A stretch of DNA of 64,000 nt from Eubacteriaceae bacterium Marseille-Q4139 (lineage in GTDB: Bacteria > Bacillota > Clostridia > Lachnospirales > Lachnospiraceae). The notes below the pieces were generated by a model. It made no database searches. It was not told the DNA's origin and worked only from the letters and a program-made list of their open reading frames with translations. The stretch covers positions 366,153 through 430,152 of the forward strand of contig JAGTTQ010000001.1 in assembly GCA_018223415.1 (NCBI GenBank), given 5' to 3'. Position numbers and translations under genes: made by a program. Below, piece by piece: positions 33,764 through 42,314 of this stretch (the stretch's first letter is position 1; each line of letters starts with the position of its first letter).

Positions 33764-35368
33764 CTATCCTGCATAATGGAGCCCGTCAAAATATTCTTCC
33801 TCGCCGACGCCCTCTATTGTGCTTAAGTAATCGCCCTTTTCAATCTGCACGTCGCACCGCCTGCCGTCCTCCAGCTCCATCTCCACAAACGTCTTCCCGT
33901 CAGTCCGCCGGACAGTCATCCGGCTGCCGGCCGGCAGCATTTCGCGCACCTTTTCTTCCCCTGTTTCTCCCTGGGAAACCCACACAGGCACCGGGATTTT
34001 TGCCGTCAGCTCATACCCTCTGCCCCATTCTGCGCCGACAGTGTAGACGCCGTCCTTTTCCACGGGCATCCCGTCTTCGCCGACATGGTAGCGCCGGCGT
34101 CCGGTGTAGGTGCCGAGCGCGTCCATGTGCGTGTACAGGGAAAAGTTCTCCGGATCCGAGACAAGATGATCGAGAAAGCAGTTTGCAGTCTCACCCACAT
34201 AAAGCGGCGTCTTCCCGTTTAAGTCAAACACAGTCACCGTCCTGTAATCGTTGTCTCCGGCAAACTCCAGATACAGATACGTCCGTCCATCCTCCGTATG
34301 CATCAGGTAGGCATCGCGGCAGCTTCCGTATGCCTCTGACTCTGCCTCGCTTCCGCCGCTGGAGATGGTGATCCGGCTGGAATACGTCTCGTTATCATAG
34401 GAAACGTCAAACAGGATCTGCTCCATGAGCCCGTCGCCGTCCACATCGAACGCCTCCGGCTCGTCAGGATGCATCCGCCTTGCAAAGCCGCCGGCCGGCA
34501 CGTACTCCTCAAGAAACAGCCCCGGCGCATCGGAAAAGAAAATGTCCGCCGAAAGGACGCCCGAGGAATAGGGCGATAAGAGGTATGGACTGAAGACGAA
34601 ATGAAGGCCTTCCATGTCCATGACCCAGCAGTTGTCAATGGAACCGTCCTCATGGAACATGGCATCCAGGGCGGCTTCGTAGTTGTCAAACATCTCACCG
34701 TTCCCGTACTTGACTCTCAGTTCCTGCTTCACCAGACCGCAGACCTGCTCATAATCGGAAGTCACATCCTTTAAAGAAATGGGCGTCCCGTTCTCCGGCC
34801 TCAGGTTGACGCCGGTCTCCCCGTACATGGCATGGGCACCGCCCGTATAGGAGCTTGATGTCTCTAAAAAGCTCACAATCTTATCGTCTGCCCGGATGGG
34901 GACGACAGACTGCTCGATCCAGCAGCCGTCTGTGGTTTCCGGATTTTCTTCTCGCCTGGCCTTCAGGTCGGCAAGCACCGGCTCATACTGCGCCTGGATA
35001 TCCGCCCAGGCCGTCAGGAACCGGTCCTCCAGCACCTGGTTTATAGCATCATGGCCGGCCGCCAGCACCGTAAGCTTCTGGCACTCGGCATGGAGCAGCT
35101 CGGTGCCGGCATCCCACTCGGAGAGATATTCCATCGAGATCTCCACGTCGAGGGGGACAGGCCTCGTATAGCCAGCGGAAGGCACTTCTTTCTCTTCCTT
35201 TTCCGGCACAGCCGCGGCTGTCATTTCTTTGATGCCCGCCTGGCTGCTTTCTGATGCCGGCTCACTTTTTATATCCGGAATGACGCTCCCGGCTCCGGTT
35301 TCTGTCCCGCCGGAGCATGCCGTCAAAAGCATGAGCACGGCGGCTATGGCAATCCATTTCTTCTTCAT
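33764..35368 (-). CDS. Lipoprotein with DUF3298/RsiV-like domain
   Basis: About 534 residues from ATG 35368 (GGAGG upstream). Lipoprotein signal with LLTAC at about residue 18. Residues 60-290 resemble the PdaC/RsiV-type pair DUF4163-DUF3298 (ETSSSYTGGAHAMYGETGVNLRPENG; FSPYLLSPYSSGVLSADI), found in anti-sigma factors and deacetylase accessory regions. The following 240 residues contain an Asp-rich segment (DVDGDGLMEQILFDV) like FG-GAP calcium sites and are otherwise unassigned. No sigma factor gene adjoins, so an anti-sigma role is not supported. Outer face of the membrane. Confidence 0.75.
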   Translation of the reverse strand: MKKKWIAIAAVLMLLTACSGGTETGAGSVIPDIKSEPASESSQAGIKEMTAAAVPEKEEKEVPSAGYTRPVPLDVEISMEYLSEWDAGTELLHAECQKLTVLAAGHDAINQVLEDRFLTAWADIQAQYEPVLADLKARREENPETTDGCWIEQSVVPIRADDKIVSFLETSSSYTGGAHAMYGETGVNLRPENGTPISLKDVTSDYEQVCGLVKQELRVKYGNGEMFDNYEAALDAMFHEDGSIDNCWVMDMEGLHFVFSPYLLSPYSSGVLSADIFFSDAPGLFLEEYVPAGGFARRMHPDEPEAFDVDGDGLMEQILFDVSYDNETYSSRITISSGGSEAESEAYGSCRDAYLMHTEDGRTYLYLEFAGDNDYRTVTVFDLNGKTPLYVGETANCFLDHLVSDPENFSLYTHMDALGTYTGRRRYHVGEDGMPVEKDGVYTVGAEWGRGYELTAKIPVPVWVSQGETGEEKVREMLPAGSRMTVRRTDGKTFVEMELEDGRRCDVQIEKGDYLSTIEGVGEEEYFDGLHYAG

Positions 35369-35443
35369 TCCGTCACCTCCCATGTACTCTGACTGTTTCT
35401 TTTATTATACTGGAAAAATGGGAGTGATTCCATAAAGATTCTT

Positions 35444-35866
35444 TTAATTTTTCTTTTCAGGCGCATATCTGCGAAAGACGGCGTCTGTCTCCGGCGCTTC
35501 CTTTTTTAAGGAAATCAGCTTCCCCGCCCGGTTCAGAAAGCAGTGGCTTGTCTCCCCGTCTGCCTTTAGGGCGCCGGTTTCCCTGTCGCGCACCTCGTAG
35601 CTTAAAACCAGGCGGATGCCGTTGTAGGCTTTGATGGACGGCGCAATCGTCACCGTGTCCCCAAAATATGTCATAAGCCTGTAATTGCAGGACGCCGTAA
35701 GCACAGGGCAGATGATCCCCTGTGCTTCCATCTCTTTATACGGGATCCCCATCTGATCCATATAGTCGATCCTGGCCGATTCAAACCATCGGATGTAGTT
35801 GGAGTGATGGACAATCCCCATCTGGTCTGTCTCATAATACTGTGCTTTCCATTCGTATGGCTGCAT
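35444..35866 (-). CDS. Acyl-CoA thioesterase, 4-hydroxybenzoyl-CoA thioesterase (YbgC) family
   Basis: About 140 residues from ATG 35866 (GGGAG seven bases upstream). Hotdog fold with the signature YYETDQMGIVHHSNYIRWFE: the Asp in TDQMG is the usual catalytic residue, followed by HxxNY. Hydrolyses acyl-CoA or acyl-ACP thioesters in the cytoplasm; physiological substrate unknown. Lone gene with its own promoter. Confidence 0.88.
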   Translation of the reverse strand: MQPYEWKAQYYETDQMGIVHHSNYIRWFESARIDYMDQMGIPYKEMEAQGIICPVLTASCNYRLMTYFGDTVTIAPSIKAYNGIRLVLSYEVRDRETGALKADGETSHCFLNRAGKLISLKKEAPETDAVFRRYAPEKKN

Positions 35867-35904
35867 ATGTTTCTCCCTTTCCACTTTTCAACACATTTTT
35901 TCCA

Positions 35905-35933
35905 ATTATAGCGAAAATTGGGGGAACTTTCAA
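35905..35933 (-). promoter_or_regulatory. Promoter of the thioesterase gene
   Basis: Minus strand TTGAAA (35933-35928), 17 bases, TATAAT (35910-35905). Confidence 0.75.
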
Positions 35934-36011
35934 GCGGCCGGTGCAGGGAGTATCAATAGCCAGGCGTCCGGGACACCGGGAAATTTTCTTTGCCTGCATG
36001 CGGACATGAAA

Positions 36012-36040
36012 TTGATATTCTATGAAAAATCCTGTATAAT
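36012..36040 (+). promoter_or_regulatory. Promoter of the AlbA-type regulator gene
   Basis: TTGATA, 17 bases, TATAAT. Transcription should begin near 36047, which rules out in-frame starts at 36006 and 36045 and supports ATG 36078. Confidence 0.75.
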
Positions 36041-36077
36041 AAAAATGAATTTGAAAGGAAAGGGGGCGGCTGTCTCT

Positions 36078-37523
36078 ATGACAGAAACAGAACTTCTGAA
36101 ACTCATACATGACGGCGAAAATATCCGTGTGGAGTTTAAGAAATCCACCCATGAGATTACAAAAGATGTGTATGATACCGTTTGTTCCTTTTCCAACCGC
36201 GATGGCGGAATCATCTTCCTCGGTGTGAAAGACAACGGGGAGATTCTTGGCATCGCCCCGGATGCAGTTGACCGTATGAAAACGGATTTTGTTACGTCAA
36301 TTAACAACGGCCAGAAAATCAATCCGCCGCTTTACTTACAGCCGGAAACACACCTTGTGGATGGGCGCACGATTCTGGTCATTCAAGTCCCGGTCAGCAG
36401 TCAGGTATGCCGCCATCATGGACGTATTTTTGACCGGAACCATGAATCTGACATTGATATTACAGACAGCTCCGATATGGTGTACCAGCTGTATGCACGG
36501 AAAAGCGGCAGCTATTTCATCAATAAAGTTACCCGGTTTCAGTTAGATGATCTGCGGTCTGATTTGATGGAACGGGCCAGAGCCATGACTTCTATCCGCA
36601 GCTCCAACCATCCCTGGAAATCCATGTCCGACGAAGAAATGCTTCGCAGTGCCGGTCTGATTTTGAAAGATGATGAGCGGCAGCTGGAAGGTATTACCCT
36701 TGCGGCAATCCTTCTCTTCGGGAAAGACTCTACTATCATGTCGGTTCTCCCTCAGCATAAGACGGATGCTATTTTCCGGGTAGAAAATCTGGATCGTTAT
36801 GATGACCGGGATGTGATTATCACAAATCTCCTGGAAAGCTATGACCGGCTAATCGCCTTTGGACAAAAACATCTCAATGACCCCTTTGTGCAGGAAGGGA
36901 TTCACAGCGTCAGCGCCAGAGACAGAATCCTGCGGGAGATTTTTTCCAACAGTCTGGCACACCGGGACTATTCCAGCGGATATGTGGCAAAGTTCGTAAT
37001 AGAGCGGGACAGGCTCTACACTGAGAATGCCAACCGTTCCCACGGACACGGGGCTCTCCACCTTTCTTCCTTTGAACCTTACGCCAAAAACCCACCGATC
37101 TCGAAGGTGTTCCGGGAAATCGGCTTGGCTGATGAACTGGGATCCGGTATGCGCAATACTTACAAATATACGAAGCTCTATTCCGGCGGCACACCGGAAT
37201 TTATCGAGGGCGATGTGTTCCGCACGGTGGTTCCTTTGGCTTCTGTTGCGGTGGAAAAGGTGGGGCCGCGGGAAAAGACCCAAGTGACGACCCATGTCAC
37301 GACCCAAGTGACGACCCATGTCACAATAACAGATACAATTTTGTCTTTTTGTAAAGAACCTCACTCCAAAGCAGAAATCGCAGAGCATTGCGGATATAAA
37401 AACTCAAAGAATTTCACGCGGAAATATCTGCGTCCGCTCCTGGATAGTGGATTGCTTACAATGACGATTCCTGATAAGCCAAGAAGTCAAAACCAGAAAT
37501 ATGTCACCGTTCACTTCCAATAA
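36078..37523 (+). CDS. AlbA_2/Schlafen-type putative transcriptional regulator with ATPase-like and winged-helix parts
   Basis: 481 residues from ATG 36078 (GGGGG eleven bases upstream). Residues 1-130 form an AlbA_2 domain (IRVEFKKSTHEITKDVYDTVCSFSNRDGGIIFLGV), a fold also found in Schlafen proteins. Residues 270-400 hold a GHKL ATP-binding-like region (REIFSNSLAHRDY, then a strand with TENANR and GLADELGSGMRNTYKY). A TQVTTHVT linker repeated twice leads to a C-terminal winged helix (EIAEHCGYKNSKNFTRKYLRPLLDSGLL). Family members are called transcriptional regulators or helicase-related proteins, with little direct proof, and some sit in defence islands. Single gene ending at a terminator. 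Confidence 0.8.
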   Translation: MTETELLKLIHDGENIRVEFKKSTHEITKDVYDTVCSFSNRDGGIIFLGVKDNGEILGIAPDAVDRMKTDFVTSINNGQKINPPLYLQPETHLVDGRTILVIQVPVSSQVCRHHGRIFDRNHESDIDITDSSDMVYQLYARKSGSYFINKVTRFQLDDLRSDLMERARAMTSIRSSNHPWKSMSDEEMLRSAGLILKDDERQLEGITLAAILLFGKDSTIMSVLPQHKTDAIFRVENLDRYDDRDVIITNLLESYDRLIAFGQKHLNDPFVQEGIHSVSARDRILREIFSNSLAHRDYSSGYVAKFVIERDRLYTENANRSHGHGALHLSSFEPYAKNPPISKVFREIGLADELGSGMRNTYKYTKLYSGGTPEFIEGDVFRTVVPLASVAVEKVGPREKTQVTTHVTTQVTTHVTITDTILSFCKEPHSKAEIAEHCGYKNSKNFTRKYLRPLLDSGLLTMTIPDKPRSQNQKYVTVHFQ

Positions 37524-37537
37524 GAAAACAGACCTCC

Positions 37538-37583
37538 AAACAGGCGATATGCTCCCGTAAAGGACCGCATACCGCCTGTTTTA
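37538..37583 (+). terminator. Intrinsic terminator after the AlbA-type gene
   Basis: AAACAGGCG (37538-37546) / CGCCTGTTT (37573-37581), with ATATGC/GCATA(C) extending the stem, then a short T run. Confidence 0.6.
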
Positions 37584-37764
37584 CATCTTTGTGCCACAAC
37601 GCCTTTTTGCCAGCCAAATGATACATGAACATGCCCATTCAAAGCCGCCTTCTTTATTATTGCAGCAGCCGCACGGCAATCCGCTCTTTTTTCCCTTGTC
37701 CCGCTTTCTTTTCTTAGTTTTTTCTGTTTCGTATTGCATTTTGGATGGAAGTGTATTATCATAC

Positions 37765-37788
37765 ACATATGAACAATCATTCATATGT
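37765..37788. promoter_or_regulatory. ArsR/SmtB-type operator before the metal ATPase gene
   Basis: Perfect inverted repeat ACATATGAA (37765-37773) / TTCATATGT (37780-37788) with a six-base centre. Imperfect 12-2-12 repeats of ATATGAAC type are the known binding sites of ArsR/SmtB metal sensors. A TATTAT at 37754-37759 may be the overlapping -10 element. No ArsR gene adjoins. Confidence 0.6.
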
Positions 37789-37843
37789 TAATTTGTTCTT
37801 CTGAGCGTTTTAATATGGAATTATGACTGAGGAGGGATACGGT

Positions 37844-40384
37844 ATGACAGAGCAGGCCAACAGCCAACTGGAAGAAAAAGAGGCATGCGGGTGCGGATGC
37901 GGACATGAACATCATCATGAACATGAACACGGCCATAGCCACGGTGAAGCCGAGGGTGAGTGCGGGTGCGGACACCACCATCATGACCATGAACATGAAC
38001 ATCACCACGAGCACAGCCACGACGAAGCCGAGTGCAGCTGCGGATGCGGACACCACCATCATGACCATGTACATGAACACCACCACGAGCACAGCCACGA
38101 TGAATCCGAGTGCAGCTGCGGGTGCGGACACCACCATCATGAGCATGAACATGAACACCGCCACGAGCACAGCCACGACGAAGCCGAGTGCAGCTGCGGG
38201 TGCGGACATCACCATCATGACCACGAACATGAGCACGGACACAGTCACGACCACAGCCACGACATCCCGGTTCACGTCGTCAAGAACCCGGCGGCGCCAA
38301 GCGTCGTCTATACGGTCGGCAACATCGACTGTGCCCACTGCGCCGCCAAAATCGAAGAAAAAATCAGGGAACTGCCGGAGGTGGACGACGCGGTTCTGAC
38401 CTTTGCGACGAAACAGCTCCGCGTTTACTCCTCCATGGGCACGGAGCTTCTTCCGAAGCTCCAGGAAATCGCCGACTACGTGGAGCCAGGCACCACCATT
38501 ACTGTCCGCGATAAGAGAAAAAAGGCAGCTCACGACGAAGCAGCCCATGACAGCCACAATCACGACGGAATCGAGATCCTGGCCGGCGCCGCCCTGTTCG
38601 TCATCGGCGAGCTGCTCTCCAGCCGCATTCCCATGGCTTCGCTTCTCTGCTTTGCGGCGGCCTACATCGTTCTCGGCCGGGAAGTCCTCATCACGGCCTT
38701 AAAAAACCTGAAAAACGGACACATGCTCGATGAAAACTTCTTAATGAGCATAGCGACTCTCGGTGCCTTTGCCATCCGCCAGTTTGACGAGGCCGTCGGC
38801 GTCATGCTCTTCTACCGCATCGGTGAGGCCTTCGAGCACAAGGCCGTGGAAAGAAGCCGCAGCCAGATCATGGACGCCGTCGATCTCCGCCCGGAAGTCG
38901 TTCTCTTGGAGGAAGGCGGCACCACCCATGAAATCCCGGCAGAAGATGCCGTTGTGGGCCAGATTCTTCACGTAAGGCCCGGCGACCGGATCCCTCTGGA
39001 CGGCGTCGTCGTTGAGGGACAGAGTCGGATCGACACCTCCCCGATTACCGGGGAGCCGGTTCCCGTATCCGTAAAAGAAGGAAGCGCCGTCACCTCCGGC
39101 TGCGTCAACACCTCCGGGCTCCTGAAAATCCGCGTGGAGAAAGAGCTCTCTGAGTCCATGGTTACGAGAATTCTCGATTCCGTGGAGAACGCCGCCGCAA
39201 GCAAACCGCAGGTAGAGCGCTTTATCACGAAATTTGCAAGAATTTACACGCCTTTTGTCGTAATTCTTGCCATTGCAACCGCAGTCCTTCCGTCCTTAAT
39301 CACCGGCGACTGGGCCCACTGGGTCTACACGGCTCTGACATTCCTCGTCATTAGCTGTCCCTGTGCCCTCGTCCTCAGCGTGCCGTTAGCATTCTTCTCC
39401 GGAATCGGCGCCGGTTCCAAGCTTGGGATCCTCTTTAAGGGCGGCGTGGCCCTCGAGGCATTAAAGGATGTAAAGGCCGTTGTTATGGACAAAACCGGCA
39501 CCATCACCAAGGGAAATTTTGTGGTGCAGTCCATCCTGCCGGCCGCCGATGTCCCGGAAGAAGAGCTTTTAAGGCTCGCGGCCGCCTGCGAATCTGCCTC
39601 CACCCATCCCATCGGTGTCAGCATCTTAACGGCCGCCGGGGAGAAAAACCTTTCCTGGGAAACTCCGTCGGAAATCGAGGAAATCTCCGGAAAAGGCATC
39701 CGTGCCGTGACTTCCGAAGGCAGCCTGCTCTGCGGAAACGCCAAGCTCATGGAGGCCTTCCATGTGGACATTTCTGCCTTTGATGCAGGCTCCGCCTCCA
39801 CCACGGTTCTTCTCGCAAAGGACGGCCGCTTCCTCGGCTCCATCTCCATCGCCGATACGGTGAAGCCGGAAGCCGCTTCCGCCATTGCGTCCTTAAAGAG
39901 CCTTGGCATCCGGACGGCCATGCTGACCGGCGACAGCGAGGCTTCGGCCTCCGAGGTTGCCCGCGCCACCGGCATTGATACGGTTTATTCCCGCCTCCTG
40001 CCCGGCGACAAGCTGGATATTCTGCGGAAATTAAGAAGCGAAGCCGGAAGCGCCATGTTCGTGGGCGACGGCATCAACGATGCCCCCGTCCTTGCAGGCG
40101 CCGATGTGGGCGCAGCCATGGGAAGCGGCGCCGACGCAGCCATCGAAGCCGCCGACGTGGTCTTCATGACCTCCAGCATGGAAGCCATCCCGGCCTCCAT
40201 CCGCATCGCCAAAAAAGTGGGCCGGATCGCATATCAGAATGTGGTCTTTGCTCTGGCCGTAAAGGCGCTCGTCATGGTTCTTGGCCTCTTCGGCTATGCC
40301 TCCATGTGGATGGCCGTGTTCGCCGATTCCGGCGTCGCCATGCTCTGTGTTTTAAATTCCATCCGGGTTCTCTATAAGAAATAG
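37844..40384 (+). CDS. Heavy-metal P1B-type ATPase (Zn/Cd/Pb type) with a long histidine/cysteine-rich N-terminus
   Basis: 846 residues from ATG 37844 (GGAGG eight bases upstream). Residues 15-140 are His/Asp/Glu-rich with CGCG motifs in four 26-residue repeats. Residues 150-215 are an HMA domain with DCAHC. Then come membrane helices; TGEPVPV (actuator); the CPC ion site in SCPCALVLSVPL; DKTGT (phosphorylation Asp); the HP motif in STHPIGVS; and GDGINDAPVL. CPC with a TM8-type ending without Cu-specific residues fits Zn2+/Cd2+/Pb2+ export. The huge metal-binding tail suggests zinc sensing or buffering. Lone gene behind an ArsR-type operator and ended by a terminator. Confidence 0.93.
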   Translation: MTEQANSQLEEKEACGCGCGHEHHHEHEHGHSHGEAEGECGCGHHHHDHEHEHHHEHSHDEAECSCGCGHHHHDHVHEHHHEHSHDESECSCGCGHHHHEHEHEHRHEHSHDEAECSCGCGHHHHDHEHEHGHSHDHSHDIPVHVVKNPAAPSVVYTVGNIDCAHCAAKIEEKIRELPEVDDAVLTFATKQLRVYSSMGTELLPKLQEIADYVEPGTTITVRDKRKKAAHDEAAHDSHNHDGIEILAGAALFVIGELLSSRIPMASLLCFAAAYIVLGREVLITALKNLKNGHMLDENFLMSIATLGAFAIRQFDEAVGVMLFYRIGEAFEHKAVERSRSQIMDAVDLRPEVVLLEEGGTTHEIPAEDAVVGQILHVRPGDRIPLDGVVVEGQSRIDTSPITGEPVPVSVKEGSAVTSGCVNTSGLLKIRVEKELSESMVTRILDSVENAAASKPQVERFITKFARIYTPFVVILAIATAVLPSLITGDWAHWVYTALTFLVISCPCALVLSVPLAFFSGIGAGSKLGILFKGGVALEALKDVKAVVMDKTGTITKGNFVVQSILPAADVPEEELLRLAAACESASTHPIGVSILTAAGEKNLSWETPSEIEEISGKGIRAVTSEGSLLCGNAKLMEAFHVDISAFDAGSASTTVLLAKDGRFLGSISIADTVKPEAASAIASLKSLGIRTAMLTGDSEASASEVARATGIDTVYSRLLPGDKLDILRKLRSEAGSAMFVGDGINDAPVLAGADVGAAMGSGADAAIEAADVVFMTSSMEAIPASIRIAKKVGRIAYQNVVFALAVKALVMVLGLFGYASMWMAVFADSGVAMLCVLNSIRVLYKK
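37950..38262 (+). repeat. Four tandem 78-base coding repeats
   Basis: Near-identical 78-base units encode the His-rich 26-residue repeats (HHHHD, HEHEHHHEHSHDE, CSCGCG). Sequence identity between units is high, implying recent expansion or gene conversion. Confidence 0.85.
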
Positions 40385-40408
40385 AAGACTCTCTCCGGAA
40401 AGCCGGAA

Positions 40409-40459
40409 AACGCCGGACTCCCGCGAAAACACTGTTTTTGCGGCGGTTCGGCGTTTTTA
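40409..40459 (+). terminator. Intrinsic terminator after the metal ATPase gene
   Basis: AACGCCG / CGGCGTT outer stem with an inner GCGAAAACA / TGTTTTTGC stem, then TTTTT. Confidence 0.75.
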
Positions 40460-40500
40460 GTTTGTCTTCAGAAAAGCTGGCATATCATGAGCCACTGTGA

Positions 40501-40506
40501 TAAAAT
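40501..40506 (+). promoter_or_regulatory. Extended -10 promoter of the exporter gene
   Basis: TAAAAT preceded by TGA (an extended -10 form) with a weak -35 (CTGGCA, 40477-40482). Transcription would begin near 40513, upstream of the leader peptide. Confidence 0.5.
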
Positions 40507-40549
40507 AGAGCTGTAATCGGACAAATATTCCATATCGAAGGAGACATCC

Positions 40550-40582
40550 ATGCTCTGTCATTTGGTTATTGATTTAAGCTGA
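40550..40582 (+). CDS. Ten-residue leader peptide before the MFS exporter
   Basis: ATG 40550 with AAGGAG seven bases upstream and a TGA at 40580: MLCHLVIDLS. It is followed at once by hairpins and then the exporter gene, the layout of ribosome-stalling leader peptides that control antibiotic resistance genes. The residue sequence does not match any leader I recall, so the inducing drug is unknown. Confidence 0.6.
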   Translation: MLCHLVIDLS

Positions 40583-40585
40583 TAT

Positions 40586-40660
40586 CTCTGTGCAGGATCT
40601 GATCCCGGGACGAAGCCTGTACAGAGGAAATACCGATTCGTCCTATATCGGATTTTGCAC
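40586..40660 (+). promoter_or_regulatory. Attenuator hairpins between the leader peptide and the exporter gene
   Basis: Hairpin A: CTCTGTGCAGG (40586-40596) / CCTGTACAGAG (40616-40626), eleven pairs with one G-T. Hairpin B: CCGAT (40633-40637) / ATCGG (40647-40651) followed by ATTTT, a weak terminator. The loop of A (around CGAA) and the CGAT of B could pair, giving an alternative fold. Confidence 0.5.
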
Positions 40661-40705
40661 GCATTGATTTCATGAAAATCTGAATCAAAGAAGGAGTAAA
40701 ATTCG

Positions 40706-41977
40706 ATGAAACAATTTCATAAGTATATCCTGTTCTGGTTAAGTCAGAGCATCTCGCAGTTAGGCAGTGCAATGACAGGCTTTGCGCTGATTTTATGGAC
40801 ATACGAGCAGACGCATTCCGCAATGGCCGTTTCCCTCATGTCCTTTTGCAGCTATGTTCCGATGATCCTCGTGAGCCTGGCCGCCGGTTCTCTCATCGAC
40901 CGGCACAGCAAAAAGGCCGTGATGCTGCTTTCTGACAGCATGGCTGCGGCCTGCTCCTTTGCGGTATTCGTTCTGTCCTCCGGCGGAAGTCTTGAGGTCT
41001 GGCATATCTATGCAGTCAATCTGGTAATTGGAGCTATGAATGCCTTTCAACAGCCGGCTTCGGCAGCGGCCGTTGGCAGGCTTGTCCCGCAGGAGAAAAT
41101 TTCTGCCGTAAGCGGGATGAATTCTTTTTCCAGCAGCCTTACGAATATCCTAAGCCCGATCCTATCCGCATTTTTCTTTTCCCTTGGCGGCCTGCCACTC
41201 ATCCTGGCGCTGGATTTGGCAAGCTTTCTGGCTGCCTTTATCATTCTTGCAGGCGTGATTTCGATTCCGGAAGAAACGGGGACGATGCGAAAGCAGACGA
41301 TCTTTGCCGGGACAAAAGAGGGATTCCGCTTCCTTAAGAAGGAAAAAGGCATCTTCTATCTCATGCTCACGATGGCGCTTATCAACTTCTTTTCGCGGCT
41401 TACCTACGAAAATATTCTTTCGCCGATGATCCTTGCAAGAAGCGGCGGAAGCCATGAGGTGCTTGGAATCGTAAACGCCGTCATGGGCGCCGGCGGGATT
41501 GCCGGGGGCGTGATCGTCTCTTTTCGGAAAGCCTCAAAGAATCATGTAAGGATGATCTATGTCTCAGCGGCGCTGTCCTTTCTGCTTGGAGACCTTCTCA
41601 TGGCAATCGGAAGGAATGCCTTTGTATGGTCGCTTGCAGGATTTGCCGCCAGTCTTCCCATTCCGTTTATACAGGCCGGGCAGAACGTGATTCTATACAG
41701 CCGGGTTCCGAAGGAAATGCAGGGGCGCATCTTTGCCGTAAGAAATTCTGTCCAGTATGGTACGATTCCCTTTGGCATTTTGTTTGGCGGTTTTCTGGCC
41801 GACTATGTGTTTGAGCCTTTTATGAAATCCGGGCATCTGCTGGCCGGTTATTTAAAAGTGATCGTCGGAAGCAGCGATGGAAACGGCATGGCCGTGATGT
41901 TTCTCATGACGGGAACCTGCGGATTTTTGATAAGCTGTCTTGCATACAGACTGCCTGAAATCCGGAAGCTTGACTGA
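40706..41977 (+). CDS. MFS efflux transporter, Mef-like (drug:proton antiporter-3 group)
   Basis: 423 residues, about twelve helices. The start FWLSQSISQLGSAMTGFAL and the loop AGSLIDRHSKKAVML after helix 3 are typical of the macrolide exporter (Mef) branch of the DHA3 family, which pumps drugs out with protons. AAGGAG lies nine bases before the ATG. Expression is probably induced through the leader peptide upstream. Substrate could be macrolide, lincosamide or tetracycline; sequence does not decide. It is followed by a terminator. Confidence 0.85.
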   Translation: MKQFHKYILFWLSQSISQLGSAMTGFALILWTYEQTHSAMAVSLMSFCSYVPMILVSLAAGSLIDRHSKKAVMLLSDSMAAACSFAVFVLSSGGSLEVWHIYAVNLVIGAMNAFQQPASAAAVGRLVPQEKISAVSGMNSFSSSLTNILSPILSAFFFSLGGLPLILALDLASFLAAFIILAGVISIPEETGTMRKQTIFAGTKEGFRFLKKEKGIFYLMLTMALINFFSRLTYENILSPMILARSGGSHEVLGIVNAVMGAGGIAGGVIVSFRKASKNHVRMIYVSAALSFLLGDLLMAIGRNAFVWSLAGFAASLPIPFIQAGQNVILYSRVPKEMQGRIFAVRNSVQYGTIPFGILFGGFLADYVFEPFMKSGHLLAGYLKVIVGSSDGNGMAVMFLMTGTCGFLISCLAYRLPEIRKLD

Positions 41978-41990
41978 CACTTTATAAAAA

Positions 41991-42036
41991 GGAAGCGGGG
42001 CGCTCCCAGGCGGGCGCGTTCTCCGCTTCCTTTTTT
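41991..42036. terminator. Bidirectional terminator
   Basis: GGAAGCGG (41991-41998) / CCGCTTCC (42023-42030) with A5 to the left and T6 to the right. Serves the exporter gene and the opposing 42036 gene. Confidence 0.8.
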
Positions 42037-42314
42037 CATCCGTTTATCTTTCTGCCGGATTTCTTTCCCATCTGATAAACGAGGAAATCCAGGCAGTCAA
42101 TCTGCTTCTGATTCGCATGGAGGCTCTCCAAAAGGGCTGCCCTGTGGCGGGAAAGCTGCTTAAGCATTGCCGCATCCTGTCCTGCCTTTGCAAATTTCAT
42201 GCACTCCTCGGCCGTCTTCCGGCTGCATCCGGCATCCATCAGGTTCTGGTACAGGCTCGCCCAGGTATCGCCTGCCTCCGCCATGCCGGCGCCGTTTGCA
42301 GGTTGTTTTCTCAT
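42036..42314 (-). CDS. Small conserved hypothetical protein
   Basis: 92 residues, mostly helical and charged, with a central CSRKTAEECMKFAKAGQDAAMLKQLSRHRAALLESLH. Its ATG overlaps the TGA of the upstream gene (ATGA) and has GGAG about eight bases before, so translational coupling supports a real gene. No signal, no membrane helix. Part of the DUF3737/aldo-keto reductase operon; function unknown. Confidence 0.7.
   Translation of the reverse strand: MRKQPANGAGMAEAGDTWASLYQNLMDAGCSRKTAEECMKFAKAGQDAAMLKQLSRHRAALLESLHANQKQIDCLDFLVYQMGKKSGRKING

Noticed and set aside
37734..37759. Promoter TTGCAT / TATTAT before the metal ATPase
   Set aside because: The spacing of 14 bases is too short; only the -10-like part is mentioned with the operator.
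37950..38262. Regular 78-base repeats near the metal ATPase start
   Set aside because: They are in frame and encode the histidine-rich tail, so they are coding repeats and not a separate element.
37781..38563. Minus-strand frame of 260 codons upstream of the metal ATPase
   Set aside because: A mirror of the histidine-rich repeats (Val/Met-rich translation), with the true gene on the plus strand.
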